From Desmodus rotundus (taxonomy: Eukaryota; Chordata; Mammalia; Chiroptera; Phyllostomidae): a stretch of DNA of 64,000 nucleotides. Under the pieces are notes generated by a model, which had not been told where the DNA came from, did not search any database, and saw only the letters and a list, made by a program, of their open reading frames with translations. Shown one piece after another: positions 1-12,030 of the stretch (its first letter is position 1; each line of letters opens with the position of its first letter). Both the position numbers and the translations under genes were made by a program. Where the stretch lies: NCBI RefSeq assembly GCF_022682495.2, contig NC_071392.1, forward strand, positions 73,368,097 through 73,432,096, in the 5' to 3' direction.

Positions 1-717
1 TAACTTCTGGCCGTGGAAAGCAGCAGGATTGGGGCTGAAGGAGACAGAGGCTCCTGGGGTCCCAGAAATTCCTCTTAAAGGGCCAATGCACAGACTTACT
101 TGAACTCAGTAGCTCAAAAAGCACCAGAGACATATTGGAAGAACTGAATTGTCTGGCATCAGGGTGAGAACTGAAGGGCAGCTTTCTTCCATAAAGGAGT
201 GATGGCAGAAGCCATTATTCCTTTGCTGAGCCCTTCCCCCTACACAGCCAGCAGGCAGGTGTCATATCTGAGTCTCCATCCACCTGGCTCACACTGTTCC
301 CCTGACCCTGGAGATTCCCTGAGACCCCACCAAACTTTCAGGCCCAACCAAGCATTTCGTGACTTTTCCATACAAATGGCCTGTCTTGGCTCTTGCTGCC
401 AACTCTCCTATACTTTCTCAAACAAGCAGCATCTGGACTCTTCATACCCCGTGCCTCTTGCTAAGTGGCCCCAGGCCTGGCACTAGCTGGAGTTGGCCTT
501 GGTTTGCAGCCTGGCTTCTCCAGGTCACCTCCAAGCCCAGCACAAGTAGCAGCCATTTGCTGATCACATGGTAGCTCATGCCAAGTGGCATCAAGAAATA
601 CCTGAACACAATATTTATTTCCTGTGATTATAATGCTGTATTGCCCCTATATGCTATGCTTTGGAAATATATCATCCTTGGGATTCAGTAAACTCACATG
701 TAGTTGGTTTGACAGAG

Positions 718-752
<35 letters not shown>

Positions 753-1482
753 ATCTCAACAAAATGAAGAGAACCAGCTGACCTTGGTATGCACCTCCCA
801 CAAGGCCCCAGAGCCAGTGCACCCAATGACCAGCTTCAGACCACACCAAAGTACCACCCAATCACCTCCATGAGCAACACATCCTAGGGGTGGACCCAGC
901 AAACACATGAGTCCAGTTGAGGGAAGTTCTGCTCTGTAAGGTGGGCCCCAACACAGCTCATCCTCCATGGTAGTCTGGCTAGTCCCTGCAGCTGATGGCC
1001 TGGGGGTAAATCCCTCCCACTGACATGCTCATAGCAACCAAGGCTCAACCACAACAGAAGGGTGCACAACACACATGGGGGGCACACCTAGAGTGCTCAG
1101 CTTGGGTGACTGGGGAGGCTGTGCCACTGGACCCTATAAGACACCCCCTACATAAGGCTACTCTACCACAACCAGGAAATGTAGCAGCTCTAAATAACAC
1201 ATAGAAATGAACATAGGAAGGCAACCAAAATGTGGAGACAAAGAAACAAGTACCAAATAATAGAATAGAACAAAACTCTAGAAAAATAACTCAACAAAAT
1301 GGAGACAAGTAATCTACCAGATGCAGAGTTCAAAGCACTGATTATAAGGATGCACAATAAACTTAAGGAAAGAGTAGAGAGAACTTCAGTAAAGAGATAG
1401 GAAACAAAAAATGAAGATAGAAAACATAAAAAAGAACCAGTCAGACATGAAGAATACAGTAACTGAAAAGAATATATTACAG
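1..1482 (+). mobile_element. HAL1-like (L1-derived) element, copy A: 5' UTR and start of ORF1
   Basis: The left edge lies inside a LINE-1-type 5' UTR. The text 'cctcttaaagggcc' near 73 and the segments that follow recur in the same order in copies B (from 1483) and C (from 25793), which shows the family relationship directly. The ORF1 start is visible as 'ccaaaATGtggagacaaag' with ATG at 1230-1232, followed by a Lys/Glu-rich stretch like the ORF1p coiled coil. ORF1 is not open. The copy breaks off near 1482, where the 5' end of copy B begins, so B probably inserted into or next to A. It is interrupted near 596-754 by unrelated sequence. Assignment to HAL1 rather than full L1 rests on its similarity to copies B and C, which go from ORF1 straight to a 3' tail; this copy's own 3' part is missing. 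Confidence 0.75.
596..754. repeat. Interruption of HAL1 copy A ending in an (AAAT)n microsatellite
   Basis: This stretch has no counterpart in HAL1 copies B or C. It ends in about nine AAAT units (719-754), a form often seen where the tail of a retroposed insert has expanded. The body before the tail is not recognised, so it could be a short retroposed insert or only diverged 5' UTR. Confidence 0.5.
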
Positions 1483-3285
1483 GGGAGTTTTTGGAAGATG
1501 GCAGTGTTGGTAAACACAGCTCACCTCCTTGCACAACGACATCAAGATTACAACTAAACTATAGAAAAACCATCATTCAGAACCATCAGAAATTGAACTA
1601 ACTGAAAGTCCTACAACTATGGAATTAAAGAAGAAACTACATTGTGACTGGTAGGAAGGGTAGAGATGCAGAATGGGCTGGTCCCACACCCATGTGTAGT
1701 GAATAAAAATTGGAGGGGTATCTAAGGAGCAAAGGGCCCCAGCCCCACACCAGGTCCCCTAGCCCAGGGTTCCACTACCAGGAAGATAAGTCACCATAAC
1801 TTGTGGCTGTAAAAAACAGTGGAGATTGAAATTATAGAAGACAGAAACTGCCAGACTCCCTGGCAGTTCCTCTTAAAGGGCCCACATACAGACTTACTCA
1901 GACTCACTCCCTCTGAGCTCCAGTGCAGGGGCAGCAGATTGAAAGGCATAACAATCATATGGGAAAAGAACTAAAATATCCAGCATCAGGGCAAGCGCTG
2001 TGGGGCAGCTTTCTCCCAGACAGAAATGCTGGCAGAGGCCACTGGTCCTTTTCAGAGCCCTCCCCCAACAGAGCCACAGCGATGGCAGGTGGGTGCCATA
2101 ACTGGGACTCCATCAACCTGGCTCACATTGTTTGTCCTACCCTGGTGATTCCCTGAGGGTCGACCCCACCCAACTTTTGAGACCATCCAAACAGTTTCCA
2201 GTGGCTTTTCCATATAAATGGCTTATCTTGGCCTATGCTTCAGATTTTCCTAAATTATCTCAAACACGTAGCATCTAGCCTCAATGTGCCCCATACCTCT
2301 CACTAAATTGTCCCAGGCTTGGCACTAGCAGCAGCCAGCCATGGTTCACAGCTTGGTCTTGCCTGGACACCTCCTAGCCCAGCACAAGTAGCAACCAACT
2401 ACAAGCTGCTCTGTAGCTTACAATGTGTGACCCCAGAAATAATGCAGGCAGTGGCTAACCTTGGAAATGCCAATAGCAAATAAGGCTCAACTACCTCGAG
2501 TAACCAGCTTAGATAATAGGAGAAGCTATGCCACTGGACCCTATAGGACACCTACTATATCAGGCTACTCTACCAAGTTTGGAAGATGGAGTAGCTCCTC
2601 CTAATACATAGAAACAAACACAGGGTGGCTGCCAAAATGAAGAGACAAAGAAGCATGGGCCAAATTTAGAACAGAACAAAACTCCAGAAAAAGAACTAAA
2701 CAAATTGGAATAAGCAAGCTACTAGATACACAGTTAAAAATACTGGTTATCAAGATTACTGTATCCAGCAAAGCTCTCATTTAGAATGGAAGGGAAGATA
2801 AAGTGATTCTCAGATAAGGTCAAGTTAAAGAAGTTCATCATCACCAAGCCCTTATTATATGAAATGTTAAAGGGACTTACCTAAGAAAAAGAAGATCAAA
2901 AATATGAACAGTAAAAATGACAGCAAACTCACAGTTATTAACGACCACACTTAAAACAAAAACAAGAGCAAACTAGGCAAACAACTAGAACAGGAACAGA
3001 AGCATAGAGATGGAGATCACATGGAGGGTTGTCAATTGGGGAGTGGGAAGGGGAGAGGGGGGGAAAGGTACAGAGAATAAGTAGCATAGATGATAGGTGG
3101 AAAATAGACAGGGGGAGGGTAAGAATAGTGTAGGAAATGTAGAAGCCAAAGAACTTATAAGTATGACCCATGGACATGAACTATAGGGGGGGAATGTGGG
3201 AGGGAGGGGGTGGGCAGGATGGAGTGGAGTGTGGGAGGGAAATGGGACAACTGTAATAGCATAATCAATAAATATATTTAAAAAA
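1483..3285 (+). mobile_element. HAL1-like element, copy B, internally deleted
   Basis: The 5' end ('ttggaagatggcagtg...') aligns by eye with the 5' end of copy C at 25793. The 5' UTR runs to the ORF1 start ATG at 2637-2639 ('ccaaaATGaagagacaaag'). ORF1 is cut after about 40 codons near 2757 and rejoins at the C-terminal end ('atccagcaaagct', 2764 on), so the central RRM region is missing. The ORF1 stop is followed directly by a G-rich 3' region (runs at 3038-3064 and 3186-3214) and an A-rich end near 3280, with no ORF2. That ORF1-then-tail layout is the known HAL1 organisation. The copy is non-coding. Confidence 0.75.
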
Positions 3286-4063
3286 AGAAAATAGAAATAA
3301 AGATGATGCTATTTATCAATAAAAAAATACTGGCTATAAGGATTATCAGTGGACTTAGAACTTCAACAGCATAAAAAAAAAAGGGCATAGAAACCACAAA
3401 AAAGAACCAATCAGAAATAAAGGATACATTAATTAAAATAAAGAACAATTTACAGAGAATCAACAGTAGAGTGGATGAAGCCTAGAATCAAATCAGCTAT
3501 TAGGAATATAAGAGAGCAAAAAACACCAATCAGAACAGCAAAAAGAAAAAAGAACCCCTAAAATGAAGATAGTGAAAGGAGCATCTAGGACAACTTTGAG
3601 TATACCAACATTCACATCATGGGGGTGCTGGAAGGAGAAGAGAAGGAACAAGAAATTGGAAAGCTATTTCCAATGATGGAATGAAAAAATGATGATGGAA
3701 AACTTCCCTAGCCTGGTGAAGGAAACAGAAATAGAAGTCCAGGAAGTGCATAAAGCCTCAAATAAGATGAACCCAAAGAGTTCCAAACCAAGACACATCA
3801 TAAATAAAAGGTAAAAGAGAAAGAATCAGTGAGCTACCCCTATAAGAGAGCTCCCATAAGACTGTAAGCTGATTTTTCAACAGAAACGTTATATGCCCTC
3901 CCAAAAGGGACTGACATGAAATATTCAAAACAATCAAAAGCAAGGACTTACAACAAAGATTATTCTACCCAGAGAAGCTATCATTTATAATCGATAAAGA
4001 GATTCCAGACAAGAAAAAGCTAAAGAACTTCATCAGCACCAAGCCAGTACTATAGGAAGTGTT
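3286..4063 (+). pseudogene. Older L1, 5' part: decayed ORF1
   Basis: This segment matches the ORF1 region of copy C: the 'atgggggtgctggaagg', 'gaagtccaggaagtgca' and 'caccaagccagtacta' stretches occur in the order expected for L1 ORF1, from the coiled coil to the C-terminal domain. Many stops and frameshifts are present. The end of ORF1 is interrupted at 4064 by a younger L1. The same old element resumes at 5657 with the start of ORF2, so unlike the HAL1 copies this one was a true two-ORF L1. The left boundary with copy B is unclear. Confidence 0.7.
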
Positions 4064-4080
4064 AAATGGTCTTCTTCGAC

Positions 4081-5383
4081 AAACATTTCAGAAATTTATA
4101 TGGAACCATAAATGTCCCTGAATAGCTGCAGCAATTTTGAGAAAGAAGAACAAAGCAGGAGAGATCACAATACCTGATATCAAACTGTATTACAAGGCCA
4201 CTGTAATCAAAACAGCTTGGTACTGGCATAAAAACAGGCACATAGACCAATGGAACAGAACAGAGAGCCCAGAAATAAACTCAAGTCTTTACGGTCAATT
4301 ACTTTTTGACAAAGGAGGCAGGAGCATAAAATGGAGCAAAAACAGCCTCTTTAACAGATGGTGTTGGGAGGTCTGGACAGCTACGTGCAAAAAAATGAAA
4401 CTCGATCACCAACTTACGCCATACACAAAAATAAACTCAAGATGGATAAAAGACTTAAATATAAGTCGTAACACCACAAAAGTCCTAGAGGAAAGTCCTA
4501 GAGGCAGGAAAATCTCAGACATTCCACACAGCAACATCCTCACAGACATGTCTCCTAAAGCAAGGGACATAAAGGAAAGAATAAACAAATGGGACCTCAT
4601 CAAAATAAAAAGCTTCTGCATGGCTAAAGAAAACAGCACCAAATTACAAAGAGAACCAACAGTATGGGAAAACATATTTGCTAATGATACCTCAGACAAG
4701 GGCCTGATCTCCAAAATATATAAAGAACTCACACGACTCCACTCCAGGAAGACAAACAACCCAATTAAAAAATGGGAAAGGACTTGAACAGACACTTCTC
4801 CAAGGAAGACATACAGAGGGCCCAGAGACATATGAAAAGATGCTCAGCATCACTAGCCATCAGAGAGATGCAAATTAAAACCACAATGAGGTATCATCTC
4901 ACACCACTCAGAATGGCCAACATAAACAAATCAACAAACAAATGTTGGAGAGGATGTGGAGAAAAGGGAACCCTCGTGCACTGTTGGTGGGAATGCAGAC
5001 TGGTGAGGCCACTGTGGAAAACAATATGGAATTTCCTCAGAAAACTAAAAATGGAACTGCCCTTTGACCCAGTAATTCCGCTGCTGGGATTATACCCTAA
5101 GAACCCTGCAACACCAATCCAAAAGAACCTGTGGACCCCAATGTTCATAGCAGCACAATTTACAATAGCCAAGTGGAAGCAACCTAAGTGCCCATCAGCA
5201 AACGAGTGGATCCAAAAACTATGGTATATTTACACAATGGAATTCTATGCAGCAGAGAGAAAGAAGGAGCTTATACCCTTTGCAACAGGATGGATGAAAC
5301 TGGAGAGCATTATGCTAAGTGAAATAAGCCAGGTGGTGAGGGACAAATACCATATGATCTCACCTTTAACTGGAACATAATCA
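4081..5383 (+). pseudogene. L1 ORF2 C-terminal fragment (reverse transcriptase end, Cys-rich domain)
   Basis: The translation gives the C-terminal roughly 430 residues of L1 ORF2p, beyond the polymerase core. Recognisable segments include '[17 protein letters not shown]', '[15 protein letters not shown]' and 'TNNPIKKW'. The terminal Cys/His motif is visible as '[18 protein letters not shown]' (about 4955-5010). Three lesions or limits are seen: the 5' truncation, an in-frame TGA at 4119-4121 that looks like CpG decay of an arginine codon, and a one-base deletion near 4774-4778 that shifts the frame. After the shift the frame runs open to about 5380. It cannot encode a working ORF2p because the endonuclease and reverse transcriptase are absent. 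Confidence 0.9.
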
Positions 5384-5450
5384 ATAGAAGAAAAAAGCAA
5401 ACAAAATATAACCAGAGACATTGAAGTTAAGAACAATCTAACAATAGCCA

Positions 5451-5585
5451 GGGGGGAGTGGGGAGGGGACAGTGGGAAGAGGGGATTACAGGAACTACTA
5501 TAAAGGACACATGGACAAAATCAAGGGGGAGGGTAGAGGTGGGGGAGGGAGGTGGGTTCAGCTGGGGTGGGGTGGAGGGTTGGGG
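5451..5585 (+). other. G-rich L1 3' UTR with G-quadruplex-forming runs
   Basis: Two clusters of closely spaced G runs lie at 5451-5484 (runs of 6, 4, 4, 3 and 4) and 5525-5585 (eight or more runs of three or more). Polypurine, G-quadruplex-capable 3' UTRs are a known feature of mammalian L1. The HAL1 copies in this window carry similar runs. Confidence 0.8.
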
Positions 5586-5671
5586 AGAAAAGGCATACAA
5601 CTGTAATTGAATAACAATAAAAATTTTTTAAAAAATAAAAATAAATAAAATTAAAAAATGGTCTTCTTTGA

Positions 5672-6622
5672 GAAAAGTAAAATAAAGATCAAAATATAAA
5701 GAATAAAATGGCAGGAAATACATATCAACAATTACTTTGAATGCAAATGGATTAAATGCTCAAAACAAAAGACATGCAGTAGTTGAATGGATAACAAGAC
5801 TAGACCCTTACATATGCTGTCTACAAGAGACACACTCACTTCAGATCAAAAGACACACACACAGATGAAAAGTAAAGTAATGGTAAAAGATAGCTCATGA
5901 AATTGGAAATGAACAAACAAAATAAAAACCTGGGGTAGCAGTACTTATACCAGACAAAATACACTTTAAAACAAAGGCTATAACAACTGACCAAGAAGGA
6001 CCTAGCAATTCCATTTCTGGGTATTTATTCGAAGCAACCGAAAACACTGAATTGAAAAGACATATACATCTATTTGTTTACGGCAGCATTATTTACAATA
6101 GCCAACCTAAGTGTCCAGCGATAGATGAGCAGATAAATAAGTGGTACATATATACAGCGGAATATGACTCAGCCGTAAAGAAGTGAAATCCTGCCATATG
6201 CAACGACATGAGTGGACCTAGAGGGTGCTGTATGAGCGAAGTAAGTCAGACAGAGCAGGACAAATGCCAGATGATTTCACTTTTATGTAGCATCTAAAAT
6301 CAAAATAAACAAACAAATGGAACAGAAACAGACATAGATACAGAGAGCTTTTTGATGGTTTCCAGATGGAAAGGGGGTTATAGGAAGGGGTGAAAAAGGT
6401 GAACGGATTTAGTAATACACAGTGGTTGTTACAGAATAGTTAAAGGGATGTAAAGTACAGCATTATAAATGTAGTCAATAATATTATTAAAACCATACAT
6501 GGTATAAGATGGGAACTAGATTTATTGGAGTGATCATAAGTTACATAAATGTTTAATCACAGGATTTTACCCTTGAAACTAATATAATATTGTACATCAA
6601 CTGTAATTTTAAAATATTTTGA
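5672..6622 (+). mobile_element. Older L1, 3' part: ORF2 start joined to 3' end by internal deletion
   Basis: After the duplicated target site the old L1 resumes with the region just upstream of ORF2. Then comes the endonuclease-domain start: 'ttgaatgcaaatggatta' (5737) and 'gctgtctacaagagacaca' (5817), matching the LNVNGLN- and CCLQETH-like segments of ORF2p. Near 5900-6000 it jumps to the 3' end of ORF2 ('caattccatttctggg', 6007), so about 2.5 kb is missing. The 3' UTR ends near 6622 with 'gaaactaatataatattg', typical of older mammalian L1 3' ends. Confidence 0.8.
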
Positions 6623-9055
6623 AACTCAAGGAATTTATCACAAGTTTTAACATTGGTTTTCTTTTTAAAGAGGAAAGTAGGGGTTATAAAATATAAACTA
6701 GAAATAACAACCATAACATAATAAAAAGGGGCATTAAATGGCAAAGTCTCTGGATCTGGAGAGAGATAAGGGCTGATGATGGCCATCACAGTCCCGGTGA
6801 GCAGCTAAGGAACTATGCCTCCACAGGCTTCTTGTCTTCTGGTAGCTAAACAGTGAAGGATGAGGACAGTCAAATGCCAACCTTACGCTCCTGGGGCATC
6901 TATTGACTTGTCAGTGATTATGGCTGTAATAACTATGACACTCCCCCCTCATGTCAGCACATTGGAAGCAAGATGGCTAGACAGAATAGCAGCCATGACA
7001 AGGGGTTACAGTTAACAGTCGAGACTGAAGGAGGCTGTCTTTGGTTGTTAGAGCTGCTGGCTTTCACAGACAAGCTGTGTTTACTATTGAAAACAAACAA
7101 ACAAATAAAAGTGTGCATTCTTTCATCAGAGGGCATCGCCTTTGAAGACAATGTGTTCTTAGGGAATCGAAATCATCCACATTTGACATAGGTTGAAGGA
7201 TCTAACCTTTGGCAACAGATCAATGCATTAGCAAGAATCCAAAAGAAAAATGCTTATGCACACAGTATAACAGCTATAATTTAATGATGTCCACACAGCA
7301 ATTTATATTTACTGAGTGCTACAATGGTTTTCATTATTTATTCTTCAAGACAGATCTATGCAGTATTGTCTCCATTTTTATAGGTAAGAAAAATTAAGCA
7401 CTGAATAGTTAATATGGTATCATAGAGATTGAGTCCAGCTGTGTCTATACACACACACAAGAAAACAATCTTTTGGAAAATAAATATGATCCTAAAATAT
7501 TTGTTTGGCATTAAATAAACCAGTGGCACTGAAACATTTCTTAGCAGTAAAGCTCTACCTTATTTTCTAAAAATTAATGTTATATACAATTCCAATTTAT
7601 AAACAAGACAGCAACTAAATTGTATTAGTAGAAATTTTAAGTGTTTACTAATTATTAGGGCAATTAATGTTTTGTGAATATACAATTTAAAATTGGGGAG
7701 CATAGATAATAGTTCCAGGCTTCCATCATCTTTGGCACCTGTGAATTTCAGAGCTCCTGAACTCTACAGACTATAGGACCACTGGCTATTGGGGGGCAAT
7801 GCTTGTTTAACCCAACAGCGAAAAATTAAAAATTCAGTGAAACACATACCTGTGTGTGTAAACATAACGCCAGCGTCTGCACTGGGAAGGCATCAGAACC
7901 CTTGAAGTCAGTCATTTACATAGTGAACCATCCAGTCTGGAATGGGGTGAGATGGAGAGAAGCAGAGAACCAACCTAACGGGCACCTCCACAGGGTGGTG
8001 GAAAGGGTGCAGGAAAGCAGGCCCATGGCTCATGGGCAAAGACCCCTCCCTAATCCTCATAATAGTCTGTCCTATCTCAGGCAAGAAATAAGAAACTAAA
8101 GTTGAGTAGAGAGAGGCTAATGGTTATATTAATTTTTTTAAGAAGAAATAATAGCCCAAAGCTAACAACCTAGAGGCTAGACTCGCCTCTGAGAATTAGG
8201 GGTTTTAAGGAGCAAATGAGTTCTAAAGGGGAAAACTGGGATATAAAGAGAAGCAGGCAGAAAAAACAGGTGAGGTTCAGCTCCGTGGATCTGATGCCTA
8301 GTAATGCGTGCTGAGCCCACACAATCTCTCAGGGTAGTTCAGGGGCCATGGGCGGAGCTATAACTCACCGAGTCACAGAAGGCAGTCCTCAATGGCAGCT
8401 AAATGTGGTGAAACTGGATTCCAGAGTGGACAAGGCCATGCCTCCCCAGGGACCAAAGAGAATACAAAAAGAATGCCCTGGCCTTGGACAGGAGGGAGAA
8501 AGTGAAATGAATTACAAGGACAGGAACTAGTGTCTGGATGAGCAGACACCAGTGTCTGAAACTGTCAGACTTGGGAGGGATCTGAGCATCATCTCATACA
8601 AGAAGTTTCAGGATGATACATCTGAGGAACGTGTATCATCCCCTAACTCTGTCCACAGTCTATTCAGTGCTTCAAGCCTGGGCCATGTTAACAACTTGGC
8701 ACTGGGTTACTATGCTACTTTGTAGGAAGGCCACCTTCTAGACCAACTGTAATAAAATATTTTGGGTCTTTACAAAAGAGGAGCCATGGATGATGTGCTC
8801 TAATGAATTAGAAGGAAGAAATACATTTTAAATAAAGGAGGAAGACCAGAAATCCCAATAATGGGCTCTTTGGGAAAGAGTTCTCTTGTCCCCAAAGCCA
8901 TGGAATAGAAAATTAAGCTATTACAATGGCAGTGGGAACATCCTGGGGTAGTGTTTCTGTTAAATGAGGATGTATATGTGATTAAGTTTTATAAACCAAA
9001 AATAACTAGAAAACAGAAATAATATTCTGAGGTTGAGGTAGCCCGAGGTTTAAGT
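6623..9055. other. No gene seen; unassigned, with one MIR-like patch
   Basis: Mixed-composition sequence with frequent stops in all frames and no motif I recognise apart from a weak MIR-like stretch at about 7295-7420. The frames at 6973-7191 and 7854-8099 are 72-81 codons, have no recognisable domain and are treated as chance. Confidence 0.5.
7295..7420 (+). repeat. Weak MIR-like SINE fragment
   Basis: 'tttactgagtgctac' followed by 'tattgtctccatttttatagg' (split here only by an unsimilar spacer) and 'aattaagcactgaatag' follows the order of the MIR core and 3' half. Divergence is high. Confidence 0.4.
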
Positions 9056-9059
9056 CCTT

Positions 9060-9790
9060 CTTTCACAAAGTGTGTGTGCATCTGTATGCATTTTTTTCCT
9101 AAATATCAATCTGACAGATGTACATTGTAAAATATTTAGAAAATATGGGATAAGATTTTTTCAAAAGAGAGAATATTCATCCTTAAACCTTCCACTTAGA
9201 CATGGCCACCATTAGCAGTTAGGTGCATTAAAAACCAGGCTTTATTCATACATATATCTATGCCTCAGTAAAATAAAGTTGAGACCCTAATATTTTCTTT
9301 ATACTTGCCAATACATTATGTATATTGCCATTTCATTATAACCTTAAAACATTATTTCACAGGCTACATGGAATTCTATTACTTTCAATAAATTCCCTAA
9401 AGTTAAAAAGTGAGATTTTCAAGTTATTGCTATTTCAAATAAAGTTGCAGATTAATTTCTTTGGTTTTACTTGCATTAATTTGGTTACTGGCAGGACTGA
9501 TCATTTTTCATGTTTTGGGCTGTTTGCATTTCTTTTGTGTATGGCCACGAGTCTACTGTCATTTTTCTCCTGACATATTAAGCTTCTTTAAAGAGCTCTC
9601 TCTATATTTTAACTACATTAATCCATCCTCTATTGTACATATTTAAAATGTCATTGATTCATCTTATTTCATTTATGGCATTTTCTTACATACAGGAGAC
9701 TTTAAATTTTTATGTAGTTAAGTATTTTCCTTCATGGTTTTTGTTTTTCATTATCAAGTTTTGTACAATCTCCTATGTACTGCAACCACA
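9060..9790 (-). mobile_element. Old L1 fragment, ORF2 3' region, minus strand
   Basis: The plus strand reads as the reverse complement of the 3' part of an L1M-type ORF2. 'tggcatt..cttac', 'catggaattctatta' and the stretch 'catttttcatgttttgggctg' (positions about 9502-9522) correspond to familiar L1 3' segments. It is highly diverged and non-coding. It is probably the same element as 10120-10420. Confidence 0.55.
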
Positions 9791-9884
9791 CTTACATATT
9801 CACCAATAGTCTCTTCTAGTTCTTTAAAGGCATGATGAGTTTGAAGCTTGGAGGGCAGAAGCCATTCTCCACTCTCACCTTAAC

Positions 9885-10085
9885 TTGGGTACTATTCTGC
9901 CTCTACTAATCTGAGAGTTAATCTGATCTGTGTTTTAATTTCCTCACCATAACTTATGATTAATATCAGTAGCCACCTCTTAGAACAGTTAAAGGTAATA
10001 AAATGGATAATCCATATACAGTACATGGCAAAGAGCCTGGAATATAACAAACCCTCAATAAACCCTAGAGATCATTTAATTCCCT
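9885..10085 (-). repeat. MIR SINE, minus strand
   Basis: 'tttcctcaccataactta', 'cagtagccacctcttag', 'gtacatggcaaagagcctgg' and 'accctcaataaaccct' appear in the order of a reverse-oriented MIR core and 3' end. It lies between two minus-strand L1 pieces. Confidence 0.75.
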
Positions 10086-10119
10086 ACTACAAATCAACAT
10101 TATTTGGTAGAATATGATA

Positions 10120-10420
10120 AAAATGAACCTAAATTTAAAAATTTCCAAATTTGCTCTGCACTACATTTTGAATAATACATGTTATGTCCCACTAATTTAA
10201 AATGCCACCACCATTACATGCTAAATGACCGCAGGTGTTTGGATATGTTTCTAGACTTTTTATTGAAGTCCATTGATCTGCCTGGCTAGGAATGTAACGT
10301 TGCTACGATATTAAAATCAGTGTTGTGAGTAATTTTTTCATTACTTTTAGTGCAATTATCCCTCCAAAATTCTTCTTCTTCTTTTATTTCATAAAATACC
10401 CTTGACTAATCAATCAGACT
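10120..10420 (-). mobile_element. Old L1 fragment, minus strand
   Basis: 'taaaatgccaccaccattac', 'tggatatgtttctagact' and 'tgaagtccattgatctgcct' match, in order, the reverse complement of the conserved L1 ORF2 stretch that normally reads 'gggtctatttctggactct...ccattgatct'. It is very diverged. Confidence 0.7.
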
Positions 10421-12030
10421 GCCAAAACTCCTGGTTAAAGTTCCAAGAGGAAATTAACAAAAGAATATGAAAATGTTCTTTTCCTAAAGAGAACTCCGCA
10501 TGTTCCCGGAAAATATTTGTAGGGAAAGTCCAAGGTGAGCTTTTCTGTCTACATCCTTCCTTAACCCTAATCACTATCCTAGGTTCTGTCCAGTAGAATA
10601 TAAGTGTATAAAGGTCAACATTAAGTGTCAAGAAAGTCAGGTTTTTAAAGCTTCTTTGTAAAGACCAGACTGAAGAATACACTGAGCCTCCCCAAATCAC
10701 TTCTGAATCCTAGCCCCAGGAACCCACAGGACCCTGACTCATCACAGGATGGTGGTCAGCCACCCCAAGCATCTCTCATTTCTACAAAGAGAAAAAAGCC
10801 CAAACATGGCAGAGCCTGAGAATGGGTAGTCCAAGGGCCAACTCTTCCTTTTGGTATCTCTCCCTTGGGCTGTGGGGTTCATACCAGCCTCATTCATTTA
10901 GTCAGTCATCATTCCCTTCGAGTAGGATTCTAATGATGGTGGGAGGACAAAAACATCAAAAAAGTTACTGCAATACCACTACTTCCAAGAGAGTAGATTT
11001 CAAGTCCCCTCATAAAAATACCAAAAAAGGAAGTTCCTTAGCAACTGGTTTCAAATCAATATATGCCATTTTAATGAGAGAAAGTTCCACTATCTTCCCA
11101 GCGACCTCATTTCTGTCCCATCTCCTATTTAATGATTCTACAGATTTTGTGCAAAGCATACATTTTGATAGATCACAGGATAGATCTTGCCATTCACTGT
11201 TAAAATATCACATCTATATTTCTACTCTACTTGGTTTTTATTTCATAATGCCTTAAGACTTTCCAAATAACTCTAAATTTACATTTTATAATAGGTCCTT
11301 TGTGTTCTTTTCCTTTCTGCAGGTATTGGCAGGCTTAAAGGAAAATTAAACTGAAAAGGGAGTTCTTAATAGAAATGTGTAAATTATGCTGAAGATAGAA
11401 TAAGCAACAAGGAAAACTGCTATTTTTCAAATTATGTCTGACCACCAATTAATTGGGAGTGTGAACATGACAAAAAACATGGGAAAAAGTGTGACATCTT
11501 AAGACTCAGTGCACTAGTGACAGGACTGTTAAGATGCATAGAAAAGTTAGGAAGGGAGCTTTCAAAAAGTACTAATTGAGTGGAGGAGGAACCCAGAGCT
11601 GAGATTCTGGAATGGAGGAAAACTCACTAGGTTTGTTAAGCTATTCAGAAAGATATTTCAGTTTCTCTTCTGCAAATAACTCACAGAGCAAAGAAAATGG
11701 CAAGAAGCATATCTAAAGAGAGTAACAGGAATCTGTCTGTGATGACCTCAGATTTCATGATAGAAGGACAAATAGCAAAAAGGAGAATATTTGTAAAATA
11801 CAGAGTTAGGAGAGCTAAAGCACATAAGAAGGTAAGGCTTGAAAGAATGAATATATATATATTTGGCAGGAAATATATTCTTCTGATCTTGCTCCTTCTC
11901 CTTCTCCTCCATTTAAAAGTGCCATTCAGTTCAAGAAGGGCCAGAAAGGCCAGTGTCTTTTTTTCCTCAAAGAATAATTAATGAATGTTTCGGGGTGGGG
12001 AGTGGGGTTCTGCTCTACTTCTCACTCTTC
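10421..12030. other. No gene seen; unassigned
   Basis: No recognisable repeat or exon. A frame of 144 codons at 10822-11256 (plus) has a Ser-rich, low-information translation, no domain and no splice context, and is judged chance. A CTT-rich patch lies at about 11888-11912. Confidence 0.5.

Larger units (their letters stand above)
4064..5671 (+). mobile_element. Younger 5'-truncated L1 with target-site duplication
   Basis: A 16-bp direct repeat flanks the insert: 'aaatggtcttcttcga' at 4064-4079 and 'aaatggtcttctttga' at 5656-5671, with one mismatch. Between them lie the 3' third of L1 ORF2, a G-rich 3' UTR (5384-5600) and an A-rich tail (about 5615-5658). The insertion splits an older L1 precisely between its ORF1 end and ORF2 start. 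5' truncation, an A tail and a target duplication of this size are the normal result of target-primed reverse transcription. ORF2 damage is light compared with the surrounding old L1, so this is the youngest LINE in the left stack. Confidence 0.92.

Noticed and set aside
1483..3293. 'aaaagaatat' near 1467 and 'aaagaaaata' near 3284 as target duplication of HAL1 copy B
   Set aside because: A-rich and poorly matching; would be expected by chance.
4406..4831. 141-codon minus-strand frame
   Set aside because: Antisense shadow of the L1 ORF2 fragment.
10822..11256. 144-codon plus-strand open frame
   Set aside because: Ser/Phe-rich translation without a domain, no splice sites or conservation evidence; expected by chance in 64 kb.
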